Assembly: GCF_010645075.1 (NCBI RefSeq)
Contig: NZ_JAADZV010000003.1
Coordinates: 480,318 to 544,317 of the forward strand
From: Flavobacterium limi
Lineage (GTDB): Bacteria > Bacteroidota > Bacteroidia > Flavobacteriales > Flavobacteriaceae
Direction of reading: 5' to 3'
Length of the DNA: 64,000 nucleotides
The notes beneath the pieces were generated by a model. The model worked only from the letters and a program-made list of their open reading frames with translations. It searched no databases and was not told the DNA's origin. A program made the translations under genes and the position numbers. Below are positions 1-9,725 of the stretch, piece by piece; the first letter of the stretch is position 1, and every line of letters begins with the position of its first letter.

Positions 1-613
1 TTTCTTTAGTTAAATCATAACCTTCTTTAGACAAATAATTATTGATTCTCCCTTTGTATTTACCAAACCAGGCATGCTTTTCTTTGGATGAACCACCATC
101 CATTGCGTGTTCTCTTGCTTCAACTAAAGCGTCATAAATATACTTTTTCTGAACTTCTGTCAAAGTAGGTATCATATCATTATAAGCCGTTACCGTAATT
201 GGAAGAACGCCATACGTCATTCCGTCTTTTACTTCGGTGATTTTGGCTTCGTTTAATTGAGTACCTAATTTTTTAATATAGGCTTTGTGCAGTTTAGCAA
301 TTGACTTGTCAGCATTAGCTTTCAGTTTGTCAATTTTCCCGTTTTGCTTTTCTTTGGCTAAAGTACTGTCGTCTTTTACTTTTTTGATTTCAGCATCTCT
401 TTCGTCATGGATTTTGCTTAAATCACGAAACTGCTGTGCAATGATATTGGTTACAGTCGTTTTTTTTTGTTTGTCATTCAAAGCTAATTTCTCTACAATT
501 TTAGCTGCTCTTTCATTGGTAACCTTCACATATTCCGGGTCTGCATATTGTTGCGCACTTAGCTTACAAGCAAAAAGCAAAAACAATACTCCTAATTTCT
601 TAATTGATATCAT
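1..613 (-). CDS. DUF3826 family secreted protein (3' end outside window)
   Basis: I read this by translating the minus strand from the ATG at 613. It begins with a signal peptide (MISIKKLGVLFLLFACKLSA, then QQ). A lysine-rich, probably helical stretch follows. Next comes a conserved-looking region with YGVLPITVTAYNDM, MDGGSSKEKHAWFGKYKGR and INNYLSKEGYDL, the pattern I recognise as DUF3826. The family has no established activity that I know of but is often found in pectin utilisation loci. It lies 132 bp downstream of the PL1 pectate lyase on the same strand and is probably the last gene of the SusC-SusD-PL1 unit. The C-terminus runs off the left edge. The family call is from memory of the motif. 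Confidence 0.75.
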   Translation of the reverse strand, partial: MISIKKLGVLFLLFACKLSAQQYADPEYVKVTNERAAKIVEKLALNDKQKKTTVTNIIAQQFRDLSKIHDERDAEIKKVKDDSTLAKEKQNGKIDKLKANADKSIAKLHKAYIKKLGTQLNEAKITEVKDGMTYGVLPITVTAYNDMIPTLTEVQKKYIYDALVEAREHAMDGGSSKEKHAWFGKYKGRINNYLSKEGYDLTKE

Positions 614-672
614 TTTAAAAGATTTTTAAATTATTCTGTTATGTACTGAAAACAGAATAATTATTGATTTAA

Positions 673-738
673 TTAAATCTGTCAAATCTGCACAATCTGT
701 TTGAAATTACTCTCGCAGATTATGCAGATCAGGCAAAT
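673..738. repeat. GCAGATT-type palindromic intergenic repeat
   Basis: Short imperfect inverted repeat built from the words AATCTG and GCAGATTATGCAGAT. It separates the PL1 and DUF3826 genes. Related copies occur at 12689-12751, 12776-12874 and near 42640. It could fold as a hairpin in mRNA. Confidence 0.5.
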
Positions 739-745
739 TCTTTTT

Positions 746-2455
746 TTATTTTAAGTCTAACAAAGGTCTTACCAAAGTTTCTTTATTATTCGCTAAATCT
801 GTCCAGTCTACTTTGATAGCCGGGTTTACACCGTTGATGTAGTCTTCGATATTAGAATATCCATCACCGTTTAAATCTTTTTTGGCATCAGATGGATCTT
901 TTGGATCTAAACCATATTTTTTCTCCCATGCATCAGGCATACCGTCTTTGTCTGTATCTACATAAGGTTTTCCTTTATATTCCGGATATCCGCCAACTTG
1001 TGAAATATCAGTTATGATTCCTTGCTTATAAGAATCCTTCGGCAAACGTCTGTGTTCAAATTGGTAGAAATCTTTTTTCTCCAGTCCTTTTGCGTATTCC
1101 GGAACTCCGGTTTTCACTGTTCTTACGATTCTTTCGTCAACTTTATCCCTGATCGGTAAAGTTGCACCTACATTTTTAAGAACGAATTCATAAGCTTCAT
1201 CTGCTTTCATGAAAGGACGGAACCATGGCATTGGGAATGGTTTGTCGCTTTTCATTTTATCGAAATACGTTTTAGCTTCATCATAGCCCATTAATTCGCC
1301 TTTTTTGTTTTCGATCTGAATACCACCGTCCCAGTTGTCTTTGGTTACTTTTTCGTTATTGTTAACGATATTTCCGTTTACGTAAGCCCTTCCAAAAACC
1401 ATATAAGGCAATTTGCTTCTTCCTGATTCCGGTTTTAAGATTCTGTAGCTGATTGGCTCTGCTAAATTGGTAACAGGTCCCGGCTTGTAAAAGTTATTGA
1501 TGATATTGTAGTTCGCTGTATAATCACCACCATCTGTTGATCTGTTATACCAGTTGAAAACAACGTTATTTACAAAATTAAAAATTCCGTTCCAACCAAT
1601 AGATGGGTTTCTTCCTGCATTGTTTGCCCACATGTTTCTCATGAAAGAGCAGTTTTCACCGCCTAAAGTACTTCCGAAAGCGTGGTTATAAGTATCCAAA
1701 GCCTCTCCGAACAAACTGTTTTGGATGGTAATGTTTACTGTACCCACTTTTATATCCGGATAGCCAGCACCAGGGCTGTACATATGTCTGTACATTGACA
1801 TGTTTTCATCTAATCCCCAGGTTGCAGAAACGTGGTCGATGATAATGTTTCCAACAGGATTTCCTCCAATTGAATCATCACGACGGCCTACAAAAGTTTC
1901 TCCTCTACGGAAACGCATGTGTCTGATTACAACATCATGCGTATCAATCCAAACTGATTCACCCGCTACACAGATACCATCTCCGGGAGCTGTTTGCCCC
2001 GCAATGGTGATATAAGGTGCACGAATGATTAACGGACTTTTAAGTTTAATAATTCCTGACACATTAAATACAATGATTCTGGCACCACCCTGTTCGCAGG
2101 CATCGCGTAAAGTTCCAGGTCCGCGGTCTTCTAAGCTTGTTACAACATACACATTTCCGCCACGTCCTCCAAAAGTGTACATACCTCCTCCTTCAGCTCC
2201 TGGAAAAGCAGGTATAGACGCCTGTGGTAAATCTGTTGGCCTTGATGCCCATGGAATAAAAGGCTTTCCGTGTTTCGCTTCTTCTTCAATTACAACTAAT
2301 GCTTTTTCCCAGGCCTCATCTGAAAGTCTGTTGGCTTCCTTGATAATTGCGTCTTGTTGCGCCTTAATCTCAGGGCTTATTTTTGGATATTGGGCAAAAC
2401 ATTTAATGCTTCCCAAAAGCAAAAGTGGTAATACAAATAATGCTGAATTTTTCAT
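746..2455 (-). CDS. Secreted pectate lyase, family PL1
   Basis: Probable pectate lyase that cuts homogalacturonan by beta-elimination with Ca2+, exported from the cytoplasm. I start it at the ATG at 2455 because this gives a clean signal peptide (MKNSALFVLPLLLLGS...FAQ); the frame stays open to 2488 but adds only a charged leader. After about residue 70 the PL1 beta-helix begins with FPGAEGGGMYTFGGRGG, TSLEDRGPGTLRDA, RIIVFNVSGII and YITIAGQTAPGDG, all typical of Bacteroidota PL1 lyases. The C-terminal part carries two Asp-rich Ca-binding-like segments (DTDKDGMPDAWEKKYGL and DLNGDGYSNIEDY) resembling thrombospondin type 3 repeats. It follows SusD on the same strand, separated by a terminator-like hairpin. 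Confidence 0.88.
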   Translation of the reverse strand: MKNSALFVLPLLLLGSIKCFAQYPKISPEIKAQQDAIIKEANRLSDEAWEKALVVIEEEAKHGKPFIPWASRPTDLPQASIPAFPGAEGGGMYTFGGRGGNVYVVTSLEDRGPGTLRDACEQGGARIIVFNVSGIIKLKSPLIIRAPYITIAGQTAPGDGICVAGESVWIDTHDVVIRHMRFRRGETFVGRRDDSIGGNPVGNIIIDHVSATWGLDENMSMYRHMYSPGAGYPDIKVGTVNITIQNSLFGEALDTYNHAFGSTLGGENCSFMRNMWANNAGRNPSIGWNGIFNFVNNVVFNWYNRSTDGGDYTANYNIINNFYKPGPVTNLAEPISYRILKPESGRSKLPYMVFGRAYVNGNIVNNNEKVTKDNWDGGIQIENKKGELMGYDEAKTYFDKMKSDKPFPMPWFRPFMKADEAYEFVLKNVGATLPIRDKVDERIVRTVKTGVPEYAKGLEKKDFYQFEHRRLPKDSYKQGIITDISQVGGYPEYKGKPYVDTDKDGMPDAWEKKYGLDPKDPSDAKKDLNGDGYSNIEDYINGVNPAIKVDWTDLANNKETLVRPLLDLK

Positions 2456-2490
2456 GTTAATTTTAATTTGGTAATTCGGTTTAAACAAAT

Positions 2491-2520
2491 CACCTGTATC
2501 TTTTTGAGGGAATACAGGTG
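2491..2520. promoter_or_regulatory. Leader hairpin upstream of PL1
   Basis: Perfect 8-bp inverted repeat CACCTGTA / TACAGGTG with a 14-nt loop, 36 bp upstream of the PL1 start. It lies in the mRNA leader. It could protect the mRNA or modulate translation; role unproven. Confidence 0.4.
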
Positions 2521-2565
2521 AAAAGTCTAATTTAATGTTAACGTTTTATTATGATATTAAGAAAA

Positions 2566-2588
2566 ATGCCTGAAAAAAATCCAGGCAT
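2566..2588 (-). terminator. Hairpin between SusD and PL1
   Basis: Inverted repeat ATGCCTG / CAGGCAT separated by 9 nt. On the minus strand it is followed by TTTTTC. It looks like a weak intrinsic terminator or attenuator directly after the SusD stop, which could make PL1 expression lower than SusCD. Confidence 0.5.
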
Positions 2589-2602
2589 CTTTAGTTTAAA
2601 AA

Positions 2603-4591
2603 TTATTCTTGGTAGATGAAAGTTCCACCTGAAGCTGAAGCACCATTCCAACCAAGGGTTTGTATTAACCATGGGTTTAAAGCTAAAACATCTTGCTTAA
2701 GCCCCATTATATAATAATTTGGTTTAAAATCGATTTTAGCTGGTTTTGCACTAACAACATCCAATGCCTCCGCATCTGGCAACTTTTCAAAAACTAAATT
2801 ATTTGTATAAAATGCCTCTAAAGCAGCTATTTGAGTCTGAAAATCTGATGCATCAGGATTTACAGAGATTCCGGCACGTGCACTTAATAAAGGATCAGCA
2901 CTAGAAGCGGTTTTAGTTTTATATTGTAAAAAATTTCCTGTACGTTGTGTTCCGTTTATAGTCGGAATACCAAGTTTTACATTTGTATTATCCTGATTTA
3001 TTGAACTATCATCGCTGTATAACATCCAACGCTGAACGTCCCAATAACGTTTTCCTTCATATGCTAACTCTACACGGCGTTCGTATAGACACGCCTCAAT
3101 TGCGGCATATTTATCTGTTAAAGTTCCTATACCGTAGTTATTAGCAGATGGTATCCCAACACGTTTTCTAATTTGTGTTAAATAAGCCAGCGTATTTGGT
3201 ATATCCCCTTTTGCGGCATAACACTCTGCAATATTCAACAATAACTCCGCATAACGGTATTCAAAAATATCAGTTCCCGAATATTGAAAAGAAGAAGCAT
3301 TATTAGCAGTAGGATTTGACATTTTTCGAACAAAAGCAGGGCTTTTTTCATTATTATTAGCATCGCTAAAATAAGCTTTATTACTATTATCTACCCAGCG
3401 GTAAGCCCACACTGTTGGTTGAACAGTAGTTGTCGAACTCGGAGTTGTATAAGGCCAGTAACTTCCGGAAAAAGCAAAAGTTCTGTAAAAACGAGGGTCA
3501 CGATTTTTAAAGAATAAAAAATCATTATAATTATTAGCAGCCGTAGGTCTTGAGCCATTTGCCATTGGAAACAAATCAATCATTTCTTTTGGTGCTTCCA
3601 TACCTCCTTTACCACCCTGACTAATGAAACGCAGACTTCCTTCCCATCCACTATTTACAGCAGCCCCAGTATTTGCACTAGATAATAGCTGAACCACAAT
3701 AGCTTCTTTACAAAATGAATTATCAACTAAAAACATTTCCTGCCATTGTTTTGCCGTATTACCAAATAAACCAAAACCATCAGCAGTTAATTGAGTTTCA
3801 GCGGCCAATCCTGCTGCTAAAGCTGCGTCCCAACGTTCTGTAGAGCCATCCCAGTTTTTATTAAACAGAGGGCTCGCATATGTCAATAAAACTCTTGACT
3901 TTTGAGCTAAAGCGGCTCCTCTGGTAAATCGACCATAATTTCCTGCATCCCATTTATCTGGTAACAAAGTAGATGCCATGTCTAAATCAGCAAGTATTTG
4001 AGCAACAACTTCAGATACCTTAGCACGTGGGAGTTTAATAGTTACATCATCAATATCAGAATCCTGTGTATTTGTAACTATAGGCACTCCTCCATATACT
4101 CTCATCAAATCAAAATACTGAATCGCACGCAAATAATAAACCTGTCCTTTAAATTTTTTTCTAAAAGCCTCATCTAAATTTGCTCCAATAACATCAATTT
4201 TTTCTAAGAAAGCATTACACTCACGTATTCTGGAATAAGGATTATTGATCATTTTATCCTCAATTCTTGTACCATAATATGCATCTCCATCAGATGCATT
4301 TACATAAGTCAATGTAGGATTAATCAAATTTTGCATCCCACCAACTTCTTCAGTTAATCTTGTACGGGTATCATTATACAATCCTACTACAGATTTTAAA
4401 GGTGAATTATATGCCTGAAAATAATCATAATACATGTTATTTACATACCATTCAACTTTATCAGCACTTTCGTAAAAAGAATCTTCATCATTCCCGTATT
4501 GTTTTTTTTCTTCTAAGAAATTATCACTACATGAAACACTCACAACTACTAATGTTGCCAATGCAATAATTAAGTTTATTTTATTTTTCAT
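2603..4591 (-). CDS. SusD/RagB-family outer-membrane glycan-binding lipoprotein
   Basis: Surface lipoprotein expected to sit as a lid on the SusC barrel and bind pectic oligosaccharides. It has a lipoprotein signal peptide ending VVSVSCSDNFLEEKKQYG, with Cys as the lipidation site. The family's tetratricopeptide-like helical scaffold is visible in YYLRAIQYFDLMRVYGGVPIV, the segment RYAELLLNIAECYAAKGD and the late motif LYERRVELAYEGKRYWDVQRW. Length (about 660 residues) is slightly above the usual 500-600. I chose the ATG at 4591; an in-frame GTG at 4600 is the alternative. The gene starts 19 bp after the SusC stop, the standard susCD order. Ligand specificity is inferred only from the surrounding pectinases. 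Confidence 0.93.
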   Translation of the reverse strand: MKNKINLIIALATLVVVSVSCSDNFLEEKKQYGNDEDSFYESADKVEWYVNNMYYDYFQAYNSPLKSVVGLYNDTRTRLTEEVGGMQNLINPTLTYVNASDGDAYYGTRIEDKMINNPYSRIRECNAFLEKIDVIGANLDEAFRKKFKGQVYYLRAIQYFDLMRVYGGVPIVTNTQDSDIDDVTIKLPRAKVSEVVAQILADLDMASTLLPDKWDAGNYGRFTRGAALAQKSRVLLTYASPLFNKNWDGSTERWDAALAAGLAAETQLTADGFGLFGNTAKQWQEMFLVDNSFCKEAIVVQLLSSANTGAAVNSGWEGSLRFISQGGKGGMEAPKEMIDLFPMANGSRPTAANNYNDFLFFKNRDPRFYRTFAFSGSYWPYTTPSSTTTVQPTVWAYRWVDNSNKAYFSDANNNEKSPAFVRKMSNPTANNASSFQYSGTDIFEYRYAELLLNIAECYAAKGDIPNTLAYLTQIRKRVGIPSANNYGIGTLTDKYAAIEACLYERRVELAYEGKRYWDVQRWMLYSDDSSINQDNTNVKLGIPTINGTQRTGNFLQYKTKTASSADPLLSARAGISVNPDASDFQTQIAALEAFYTNNLVFEKLPDAEALDVVSAKPAKIDFKPNYYIMGLKQDVLALNPWLIQTLGWNGASASGGTFIYQE

Positions 4592-4609
4592 AATTAACAC
4601 TAATTAAAA

Positions 4610-7600
4610 TTAGAATGCAATATTAAAGTTAACCGCCCAGGTTCTTAAAGTTGGGTAACCAGTAAGTGAATCATCATACATATTACGATAATGATTAGGA
4701 TAAGGATTATACAAATCCCATAAATTCTGTCCTGTCACTCCAATAGTAAGACTTGAGATATTCAAACCTTTCAACACGTCCTGAGGCAAGCCATAACCTA
4801 TCGTTAGATTTCTGACAGTACAACGGAAAGTATCCAACATCCAAAAATCTGACGGAGAACCAACTCCTCCTCCTATACCATTTTCCGGTTTATCAAAATA
4901 CGCCATGTTTGGATATTTACCATCAACATTGTCCTCTGCATACATATCATTCCAGAAAGTTTCATGAGCCCACATATTGTGAGTTGAAGCAGTTAATTGT
5001 TTAACACGATCCATCATACGAATACCTCCCCAGGAAGTTGCTATCTGAGTACGAGCATAAAAACCTTTATATTTAACTCCTAAATTAGTTGTAAACCCAT
5101 AAGTTCTGCTTGAGTTAACTAATTTAGCATAGTCATTACTCTCCTCAATTCTTCCGTCTGGTCCAGCCTGAGTACCATCAGTTGAATTAAACTGACCTCC
5201 GATATCCTGATATGCTAACTGCCCTTTTGCCAAACCTGCCATAGTTGAAACTCCCATGAAATTTGGTGTCGTTCCTGCTGCAGTAGCACGTTCTGTTAAA
5301 TAATTCCAATAGTTCTGTATATCCTGGTCTGTTCTTAAAATACCATCACCTGTTGAAGTTTGTTTCCATGTTTTAAAACCCCATGAAGGGAAAAATAGTG
5401 ATCTTCCTTCCATAGTCTGGTTAGCAGAAGGATGCAATAATGCCTGTTCAGGATATCTCTTAACTTCATTATTAGAAAAACCAAAATTCACACCCACACT
5501 ATATTCTAAATTCTTTTTGATTTTATCATTCCAGTTCAAACCAACTTCTGCACCCCATGCATCAACAGCAGCATAATTCTGTTCAGCAAAACCACCGCCT
5601 ATAGTAATAGGAATTCCAACTGCTCCTGATGTTTGCGTTAGCATATCTGTAGTTCTGTCAAAATAGAAATCATATACCATTTGTAATCTATTATTTAAGA
5701 CATTCACATCAAACCCTAAATTGTGTTTAATAGTAGTGTCCCAACCTACATTACGATTCGGTTCAACTCTAGGTGTAATACTATTAGCTAAACTACCTCC
5801 ATTAGAACCAAACTGCCAGCCTTTATCTGTATTAATATCATACAATTTTTGCCATCTCCAAGGAGTTATATTATCTTTTCCTGTTTTACCAATAGAATAA
5901 CGAATTTTAAAGAAATTAACACCCGGAAGTGCTTCTGCAAACCAATCTTCTTTTGATGCAATCCATCCTAATTGGGCAGAAGGGAAAAATCCCCAATAAT
6001 TTTCTGGCGCAAATTTTGTCGATGCATCACTTCTAAAAAGTAATGTCACTAAATATTTAGATTTAAACGCATAATTGACACGTCCTAAATAAGACAATGT
6101 ACCGCTTTCTCCTCTTTCAGATAAAGAATGCGCCGGAATCAAAGTTCCCGCAGTATGATGTGTCCCTGCATAATAAGAAGGGGTATTTTCATAATACAAA
6201 CGAGTTCTTTTAGAATCATTCTCTGAACGCTCCACAGAAAACATTGCCCCTATTTCATGATTATCAAAAGTTCTGTCATAATTCACAAAGAAGTTTGACT
6301 GCACACTACTGCTCAAGGTATTATCATAAAGAACTCTGGCATTTCTAATATTTGTCTCAATAGTATAATCTGAATCAGAAGCTCCACTTGCAAGGTGGTT
6401 ATCCACTGAATTATAATTTTTAATTCTGGCCAAAGTATAAGGTAATTGGACTTGTTCTGAATTATTAGAGTACTGAACTCTTGCGTAAGATCCTTTAACA
6501 GATAAACCTTTTACAAAAGGCACTTTATAGTTTAAAGACAAGTTTACATTGTATGAAAAGTCTTCATTTACAGATTTCGATCCGTTCGCTAAGGTTGCAA
6601 AGTAATTCCATCCTGCAATATTATTATTAGCATTCGCACTACCCAGGTTACGATCGGTACGAGGAAACGGTGACATAAAATAGTTTTGATCATTAACTGT
6701 TGTTTCCCAAGGAATATATTGCGGCATATGCAATAATATTGAATAATCAGCTTGCTCCCCACCAGCAGAAGAACCAAAACTACTATCATTAAAAGTAACT
6801 GATTTAGTATATGATTTTTGAACACTTCCAGTATTAGCTGCAACAGTCGCTGCAAAATCTAATGAGCTTGATATTTTAGCTGTTACCCCTGTACGAAAAG
6901 TCCATTTACTGTAATCCTGATCCCCTAGGTTTGCTCCCTGATCCAAATAAGTAGCACCGGCAAAATAGGTTGCTTTTTCTGTACCTCCACTTATATTAAA
7001 AGCATGTTTTACCTGAGTAGCCGGCTTCCAGGCTTTATCCAGCCAGTTATAATCCAAACCTTTCATCTCATCTAATTCAGCTTCCGAAAAAAGATTTGCA
7101 CCATTAGCACCAGCTGAATTTTTTGCTTTCAAAAAACGATTACTAAACACCCCAAATTCATAAGCATTCATCACTTTACCGTGACTAACTGCATCATTAA
7201 CAGCAAATTGTTGTTGATATGAAAACTTAGTCTGCCCAACTTTACCTCTTTTAGTTTTAACTACTACAGCACCCTGAGAAGCTCGGGAACCATAAATAGC
7301 TGCTGAAGCATCTTTTAACACTGTTATACTTTCAATCTCTGTAGGATCCAATCTGTTAAATGTTTCCAGAGTTGGCATTCCTGTAGCAGGATCAACCTGT
7401 ACCATGTCATCTATCACAATTAACGGCGTTGTATAACCACCATCTTTAGAAAAACTAAAAGTTTGACGAATCTCTAAAGAAGCTGCTTGTCCTGGTCTTG
7501 TTGATCCACCATTAACAGTTAATCCAGGCACTAAACCTCTCAATGCTTCTGATAAGTTTGTTACAGGTAAATCCTGAACGCTTTCAGGTTTAATTGTAGC

Positions 7601-7981
7601 AATAGCGCCAGTAACATTATTTTTCTTCTGTGTACCGTAAGCTACAACTACAATGTCATCCAATACATTAGAATCTTCCTGCATTTTAGCATCAAGGTTA
7701 GTACGGCCATTTAAAGGAATTTCCATTTTTTTCATTCCAATAAAAGAAAAAACTAATGTTGCACCAGGCTTTACATTAATTTCATACCTACCACTGAAAT
7801 CTGTACTTACAGAGTTCTTAGTAGATTTTTCAGTTACGTTTACTCCCGGCACAAGCAAACCTGTGGGATCAGTAACAGTACCTGTGATCTTAATTTGACT
7901 GCTTCCATTTTGGGCATAAGTGACAATGCTCATCAATGCAAACAGAATAAAACTACATCTTTTGATAAGTGTTTGTTTCAT
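4610..7981 (-). CDS. SusC-family TonB-dependent outer-membrane transporter
   Basis: Imports oligosaccharides across the outer membrane using TonB energy. The signal peptide (MKQTLIKRCSFILFALMSIVTYAQ) is followed by a carboxypeptidase-regulatory-like domain at about 30-105 (KITGTVTDPTGLLVPGVNV, STDFSGRYEINV). Then come the TonB-box-like DDIVVVAYGTQKK and the plug domain (LSEALRGLVPGLTV, ESITVLKDASAAIYGSRASQGAVVVKTKRGK). The rest is a 22-strand-type barrel ending in an aromatic residue (TWAVNFNIAF). The 1123-residue length is normal for SusC. It is the first gene of its unit; a candidate promoter and a CAGG direct repeat lie about 150-195 bp upstream. The paired SusD and flanking lyases point to pectin fragments as cargo. 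Confidence 0.95.
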   Translation of the reverse strand: MKQTLIKRCSFILFALMSIVTYAQNGSSQIKITGTVTDPTGLLVPGVNVTEKSTKNSVSTDFSGRYEINVKPGATLVFSFIGMKKMEIPLNGRTNLDAKMQEDSNVLDDIVVVAYGTQKKNNVTGAIATIKPESVQDLPVTNLSEALRGLVPGLTVNGGSTRPGQAASLEIRQTFSFSKDGGYTTPLIVIDDMVQVDPATGMPTLETFNRLDPTEIESITVLKDASAAIYGSRASQGAVVVKTKRGKVGQTKFSYQQQFAVNDAVSHGKVMNAYEFGVFSNRFLKAKNSAGANGANLFSEAELDEMKGLDYNWLDKAWKPATQVKHAFNISGGTEKATYFAGATYLDQGANLGDQDYSKWTFRTGVTAKISSSLDFAATVAANTGSVQKSYTKSVTFNDSSFGSSAGGEQADYSILLHMPQYIPWETTVNDQNYFMSPFPRTDRNLGSANANNNIAGWNYFATLANGSKSVNEDFSYNVNLSLNYKVPFVKGLSVKGSYARVQYSNNSEQVQLPYTLARIKNYNSVDNHLASGASDSDYTIETNIRNARVLYDNTLSSSVQSNFFVNYDRTFDNHEIGAMFSVERSENDSKRTRLYYENTPSYYAGTHHTAGTLIPAHSLSERGESGTLSYLGRVNYAFKSKYLVTLLFRSDASTKFAPENYWGFFPSAQLGWIASKEDWFAEALPGVNFFKIRYSIGKTGKDNITPWRWQKLYDINTDKGWQFGSNGGSLANSITPRVEPNRNVGWDTTIKHNLGFDVNVLNNRLQMVYDFYFDRTTDMLTQTSGAVGIPITIGGGFAEQNYAAVDAWGAEVGLNWNDKIKKNLEYSVGVNFGFSNNEVKRYPEQALLHPSANQTMEGRSLFFPSWGFKTWKQTSTGDGILRTDQDIQNYWNYLTERATAAGTTPNFMGVSTMAGLAKGQLAYQDIGGQFNSTDGTQAGPDGRIEESNDYAKLVNSSRTYGFTTNLGVKYKGFYARTQIATSWGGIRMMDRVKQLTASTHNMWAHETFWNDMYAEDNVDGKYPNMAYFDKPENGIGGGVGSPSDFWMLDTFRCTVRNLTIGYGLPQDVLKGLNISSLTIGVTGQNLWDLYNPYPNHYRNMYDDSLTGYPTLRTWAVNFNIAF

Positions 7982-8687
7982 AAATCTTTGATTTAGTTAG
8001 ATTAATAGTTAGGTTAGTTTTTAGTTTATAAAAAAATGTATTTTAACTTTTATAGACATACTACAATTTATGGGCGATTTATTACTGTAGAAATTTTTAA
8101 ACGTTAAAAATACATTTATTACCTGATTCCAAAAATATAATGATTGAAAACTACAACTGTCCTGTAGTATCCTGCTTCAAAATAATCATCAAAAAAAATC
8201 CAATAAAAAAACTATATCATCAAAAAACTGTAAGACAAAATAGACTTACAGTAAAAAAAAGGTGTAAATTTTGAATATAACAAGATACAAAGAAAATAAG
8301 TAAGAAAAAACACCTTAAAACAAAGGGTTTTGGTAAAATCCCTCTAAATAAAAACAATTCAATACAATTTTCATTCTTTTAAAGACTGTAGGAAATCGAT
8401 TTCTTTTGATTAAAAATCTTACAAAAAGACTGTATTAATAAAAAATAAAAAAAAATAAAAAAAAATAAAAAATTAAAATTAGAGTAGTAAATTCTTATTA
8501 ATAAGTAACCCGATTTATTTGTTTTAAGCTCTTAATAATCATTGAAGCTGTTGCAGACCAGTTATCTTAGAGAGGAAATTTGTCTGAATATATATACCTA
8601 AAGTAATTTTTAAATCCACTCTAATACAAGAACCTGATAATGAGGATTTACAATACCCTAACACTTTACATTACAAACCTCAAAAAC
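7982..8687. other. AT-rich intergenic region between CE8 and SusC
   Basis: About 700 bp with no open reading frame I would call. It holds the susC leader and candidate promoter (8130-8174) and a low-complexity A-rich tract around 8438-8480 made of TAAAAAA-like runs. I see no RNA gene in it. The length suggests that the CE8-side operon ends here and that susC is transcribed from its own promoter. Confidence 0.6.
8130..8174 (-). promoter_or_regulatory. Candidate susC promoter with CAGG direct-repeat operator
   Basis: Read on the minus strand, CAGGATACTACAGGACAG (8174-8157) is followed directly by TTG (8156-8154, -33-like), 16 nt, and TATTTTTG (8137-8130), which matches the Bacteroidota -7 consensus TAnnTTTG. 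The two CAGGA units start exactly 10 bp apart. The same repeat sits upstream of GH78 (31779-31802) and of the beta-helix/mutarotase gene (45367-45384). The repeat is seen; the promoter role is inference, and the 16-nt spacing is slightly short. Confidence 0.5.
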
Positions 8688-9707
8688 TCATAAAGTATTT
8701 GCAGATAATTTAGGATTCCAGCCATTAAGAATTTTCTCTAAGCTGTATTTTTTAAGATCAGACTTTTTTAATTGATGTGACCACACCGCCCTTTTTGAAA
8801 GATCTTTAGATCCTTCGCCTTTACTCCCAAGTTCAGCATAAAAAACTGTTTTTTCTTTATCAGGAAAATTTTTATCGCCTTTCCATGGATTCCACCCTTC
8901 GGCAACGATATGCGAACCTAATTCTGTATTGATAAATACTGTCTTTGCGTAAGGTCTCCACGGACGTCCCAGAAAAACCTTGTCTACTGTATTGTCTTTT
9001 GCAGTAAGTTTACAATCTACAAATACAAGCCCGTATTTATCTTCCTGAGTTGTTGAAGCTGCAGTAACATAGGAATTACTTAAACTTTCGATAGTGCAAT
9101 TATAAAAATATACAGTTGCCGCACCAAAAATAAAATCTGTTGTACCGTTGATATAACAGTTTTCAAAATAATTTCTCGTTCCGCCTTTTGCTAAATACAA
9201 AGTATCCTGATTTCCTAAAATTGAGCAGTTTTTTACCGCTACCCTGTCTCCTTCGGTATGCAGGGCTACTGCCTGTCCTACTTTTCCAGACGTATTTTCT
9301 ATGGTTAAATTTTCTACTGAACAGTCATTTCCCTGAACTAATAAAGTGTAAGAAGTGTAAGTGCTAAATTTTGTATCGCCCGTAACGTCAATTCCTCTGA
9401 AAGGTTTCCCTGAATAATCATTATATGAAATAATCGTCTTTTCTCTATCAGAACCTTTTAAAGTAATATTTCTTTTGAAAGCCGGAATCACAACTTTTTC
9501 ATTGTAAGTTCCTGCTTTTATTAAAATCACAACCCGTTTTTCGGCATGGTCTCTTACCTTGTTAATGGCTTCCTGAATCGTTTTAAAATCTCCGGAGCCA
9601 TCATGGGCAACAGTTATTTCAAATCGGTTATCGGTTGTTTGTGCTGAAGATATGACAGATAGTAATACTAAAAAAAGGGCGGCAATATATTTCATAAGTT
9701 TTGACAT
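8688..9707 (-). CDS. Pectin methylesterase, family CE8
   Basis: Removes methyl esters from homogalacturonan so that pectate lyases and GH28 can act. It has a signal peptide ending VISSAQ and then a right-handed beta-helix. Family motifs are visible: DGSGDFKTIQEAIN near residue 36, GQAVALHTEGDR near 144, GNQDTLY with the putative acid Asp168, TTDFIFGAA with the putative nucleophile Asp191, and FLGRPWRPYA with the substrate-binding Arg. An in-frame ATG at 9695 is an equally plausible start. It is the last gene of the eleven-gene enzyme unit, 18 bp after the esterase. The length (339) is typical. A second CE8 occurs at 62370-63476. Confidence 0.93.
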   Translation of the reverse strand: MSKLMKYIAALFLVLLSVISSAQTTDNRFEITVAHDGSGDFKTIQEAINKVRDHAEKRVVILIKAGTYNEKVVIPAFKRNITLKGSDREKTIISYNDYSGKPFRGIDVTGDTKFSTYTSYTLLVQGNDCSVENLTIENTSGKVGQAVALHTEGDRVAVKNCSILGNQDTLYLAKGGTRNYFENCYINGTTDFIFGAATVYFYNCTIESLSNSYVTAASTTQEDKYGLVFVDCKLTAKDNTVDKVFLGRPWRPYAKTVFINTELGSHIVAEGWNPWKGDKNFPDKEKTVFYAELGSKGEGSKDLSKRAVWSHQLKKSDLKKYSLEKILNGWNPKLSANTL

Positions 9708-9725
9708 GAAGTTAAATTAGAGATA

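Noticed and set aside
285..629. Open frame on the plus strand over the DUF3826 gene
   Set aside because: It is antisense to a minus-strand gene with a signal peptide and a recognisable family pattern, and its own translation has no protein-like features.
8438..8480. A-rich run as a functional element
   Set aside because: Simple low-complexity sequence in an AT-rich intergenic region; nothing further supports a role.
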